This document shows, piece after piece, positions 62,125 through 64,000 of a DNA stretch of 64,000 bases; position 1 is the stretch's first letter, and each line of letters begins with the position of its first letter. The DNA is from Streptomyces caatingaensis (GTDB taxonomy: Bacteria; Actinomycetota; Actinomycetes; Streptomycetales; Streptomycetaceae): the NCBI RefSeq assembly GCF_001187435.1, contig NZ_LFXA01000018.1, positions 62,001-126,000 of the forward strand, written 5' to 3'. The notes beneath the pieces were generated by a model. The model did no database searches, was not told where the DNA came from, and worked only from the letters and a program-made list of their open reading frames with translations. The position numbers and the translations under genes are program-made.

Positions 62125-62290
62125 GGTGACCTCCCAGACTCCGCGGCGGCGGGGGCACGTCCTGCCGGGTTCCCTGTCCCGATTCTCCCTCTCCTCCGCC
62201 CTCGCCGGAGGCCCCCGGTCCCCCCGGTCCCCACCGGTGGCCACCGCCCTCGACGAAGGCCCTGTCCGACCGTCGCCGTAGGCTCGGGGC

Positions 62291-63202
62291 ATGACCTCGC
62301 CCCATCGCCTGAGCACCGTGATCCTCCCCGTCCGCCGCTGGCACGAGGGCGGCCGCGACCAGTGGCTGCGCGCCGAGGAGCTCGGTTTCCACACCGCGTA
62401 CACCTACGACCACCTGTCCTGGCGGAGTTTCCGCGACGGCCCGTGGTTCGGCGCCGTTCCCACCCTGACGGCCGCGGCCACGGCCACCTCCCGGATGCGC
62501 CTGGGCACCCTGGTCACCTCGCCGAACTTCCGGCACCCGGTGACCCTGGCCAAGGAGCTGATCTCGCTGGACGACATCTCCGGCGGCCGCGTCACCCTGG
62601 GCATAGGAGCGGGAGGCTCCGGCTTCGACGCGACGGCCCTCGGGCAGGAGGCGTGGTCGCCCCGGGAGCGCGCCGACCGCTTCGCGGAGTTCGTCCCGCT
62701 GCTCGACCGGCTGCTGACCGAGGGGGCCGTCAGCCACGGCGGCACGTTCTACTCGGCGGACGAGGCCCGCAACATCCCCGGCTGCGTCCAGCGGCCGCGC
62801 CTGCCGTTCGCCGTCGCCGCCACCGGCCCGCGCGGGCTGCGGCTGGCGGCCCGCCACGGCCAGGCGTGGGTGACCACCGGCGACCCCAAGCTCTTCGAGA
62901 GCGGCACGCCGGAGCAGTCCCGCGCGGCCCTCCGCACCCAGCTGGCCAGGCTGGGCGCGGCCTGCGAGGAGGCCGGCCGGGACGTCGCCGAGCTGGACAA
63001 GATCCTGCTCACCGGCTTCACCCCCGACCGCGGCCGTCCCCTGGAGTCCCTGGACGCGTTCGTCGACTTCGCGGGCGAGCACTACGCCCTGGGCTTCACG
63101 GAGATCGTCGTCCACTGGCCCATTCCCGGCTCGGACTTCGCCGCCGACCAGCAGGTCTTCGAAAGGATCGCCACCGAGGCGCTCGACAAGCTGGGCCGCT
63201 GA
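62291..63202 (+). CDS. LLM-class flavin/F420-dependent oxidoreductase
   Basis: This 303-aa luciferase-like TIM barrel has AEELGFHTAYTYDHLSWRSF near the N-terminus, LGTLVTSPNFRHPVTLAKELISLDDISGGRVTLGIGAGG in the centre and a C-terminal half that is typical of F420-dependent family members. It probably uses F420 or FMN. Substrate unknown. It diverges from htpX with a 166-bp gap. Confidence 0.9.
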   Translation: MTSPHRLSTVILPVRRWHEGGRDQWLRAEELGFHTAYTYDHLSWRSFRDGPWFGAVPTLTAAATATSRMRLGTLVTSPNFRHPVTLAKELISLDDISGGRVTLGIGAGGSGFDATALGQEAWSPRERADRFAEFVPLLDRLLTEGAVSHGGTFYSADEARNIPGCVQRPRLPFAVAATGPRGLRLAARHGQAWVTTGDPKLFESGTPEQSRAALRTQLARLGAACEEAGRDVAELDKILLTGFTPDRGRPLESLDAFVDFAGEHYALGFTEIVVHWPIPGSDFAADQQVFERIATEALDKLGR

Positions 63203-63294
63203 GCCCGCGCCGGGTCGCGTCCCCGGTCCGGGGGCGCGACCGACCGCCCACGCACCCGTGCGCCCCGCCGCACCGTGTGGCCGAGAATGGGAGC

Positions 63295-64000
63295 GTGACT
63301 TCAGCTACCGAGCAGCCCGAGACCCCCGCCGGCCGCCGGAGACAGCCGATACCCCGGCTGATCGCCACCGACCTCGACGGCACCCTGCTGCGGGACGACA
63401 AGACGGTCTCGGACCGCACGGTCGCCGCGCTGGCCGCCGCCGAGGCCGCCGGGATCGAGGTCTTCTTCGTCACCGGCCGCCCCACCCGCTGGATGGACGT
63501 GGCCAGCGACCACGTCCACGGGCACGGGCTCGCCATCTGCGCGAACGGCGCCGCCGTCGTGGACCTGCGCGACGGCGGCCGGTTCGTCGAGGTCCGGCCG
63601 CTGGAGCGGGCCGACGCCCTGGCCGTCGTCCACATGGTGCGTGCCGCCGTCCCCGGCACGACCTTCGCCGTCGAACGCACCACGGGCTTCCACTACGAGC
63701 CGGAGTACCCGCCGTTCATGCTCAGCGAGGACGCGGTCGCGGCCACCGCCGAGGAGTTCCTCGCCGAGGACGCCCGCGCGTACGACGGCGGCCCCTGCGG
63801 CCCCGTCCTCAAGCTGCTCGCCCACCACCCCGCGCTCGCGCCCGACGACTTCCTCACCCGCGCCCGCGCGGCGGCCGGCGCCCATGGCTCGTTCACCCGG
63901 TCCAGCCCGACCGCGCTGCTGGAGATCAGCGGCCCCGGCGTCAGCAAGGCCAGCACGCTGGCCCGGTACTGCGCCGAGCACGGCATCGCGTCCGAGGACG
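63295..64000 (+). CDS. Cof-type HAD-IIB phosphatase (3' end outside window)
   Basis: The gene starts at GTG 63295 with GGGAG ahead; 235 codons are visible before the window ends. Motif I DLDGTLLRDDKTVSDRT, motif II FVTGRPTRWM and a Cof cap region with the lysine in GPGVSKASTL are present; motif IV lies beyond the edge. It is a paralogue of the HAD gene behind serS (both share DLDGTLLR and TVSDRT). Substrate unknown. Confidence 0.9.
   Translation, partial: MTSATEQPETPAGRRRQPIPRLIATDLDGTLLRDDKTVSDRTVAALAAAEAAGIEVFFVTGRPTRWMDVASDHVHGHGLAICANGAAVVDLRDGGRFVEVRPLERADALAVVHMVRAAVPGTTFAVERTTGFHYEPEYPPFMLSEDAVAATAEEFLAEDARAYDGGPCGPVLKLLAHHPALAPDDFLTRARAAAGAHGSFTRSSPTALLEISGPGVSKASTLARYCAEHGIASED

Noticed and set aside
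1..64000. CRISPR arrays, complete IS elements or prophage genes
   Set aside because: No regularly spaced repeats, transposases, integrases or phage structural genes were seen on either strand.

Overview
The window is a high-GC actinobacterial chromosome segment, almost certainly from a Streptomyces species. The evidence is third-position GC of nearly 100% in most genes, GTG starts, ATGA/GTGA translational coupling, one TTA codon in a regulator, an SSI-family protease inhibitor, and core genes in the known Streptomyces order (tRNAs, htrA, glpQ-like, DUF5926, prim-pol, pepP, the dtpA copper operon, pheA, serS, pspAB-htpX). No complete IS element, prophage or CRISPR array is visible.

Layout. 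1-4270 is an accessory block. It holds a translationally coupled minus-strand set (small membrane protein, APH-like kinase, lactate/malate dehydrogenase cut by the window edge) diverging from a TTA-containing HTH-TPR regulator, and it ends at a remnant of an OmpR-type response regulator. 4307-5780 has an amidohydrolase and three tRNAs (fMet, Arg, Ser). 5987-22676 has an SSI-like inhibitor, a PAS/receiver protein with a long disordered and partly collagen-like linker (frame broken), a TetR/MFS pair with twin operators, an acyl-CoA ligase, a SigE-family sigma factor, secreted proteins, a GGDEF protein, a pentapeptide-repeat protein, tRNA-Ser, an HtrA protease (frame broken), a GDPD and an anti-sigma-like ATPase.

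22881-31135 carries DUF5926, a candidate small RNA resembling 6C RNA, prim-pol, a GAF-PP2C phosphatase lacking one metal Asp, pepP, a Vat-like acetyltransferase and a second anti-sigma-like ATPase. 31314-37268 is the copper-trafficking and peroxidase operon (membrane protein, ycnI, sco, ecuC, copCD, dtpA) that in Streptomyces supports GlxA maturation and development. pheA and serS follow, separated by a cluster of DnaA boxes.

40222-52601 has a HAD phosphatase, a rhomboid-like protein, a divergent MFS/FMN-reductase pair around a long perfect inverted repeat, a LAL regulator, a FadR-type regulator with a CynX-type MFS protein, and a four-gene ABC exporter operon. 52803-60405 is a lipid or apocarotenoid-like module: a plus-strand run M24 peptidase-fold protein, EphD-like hydrolase/SDR fusion, ferritin-like PF10118 protein and MerR regulator, convergent with a carotenoid oxygenase and membrane-protein unit controlled by a divergent PadR. 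PspAB, HtpX, an LLM-class oxidoreductase and a HAD protein close the window.

Two genes (PAS protein, htrA) each need one extra base to restore their frame. These look like homopolymer or GC-rich assembly errors, or else real mutations.
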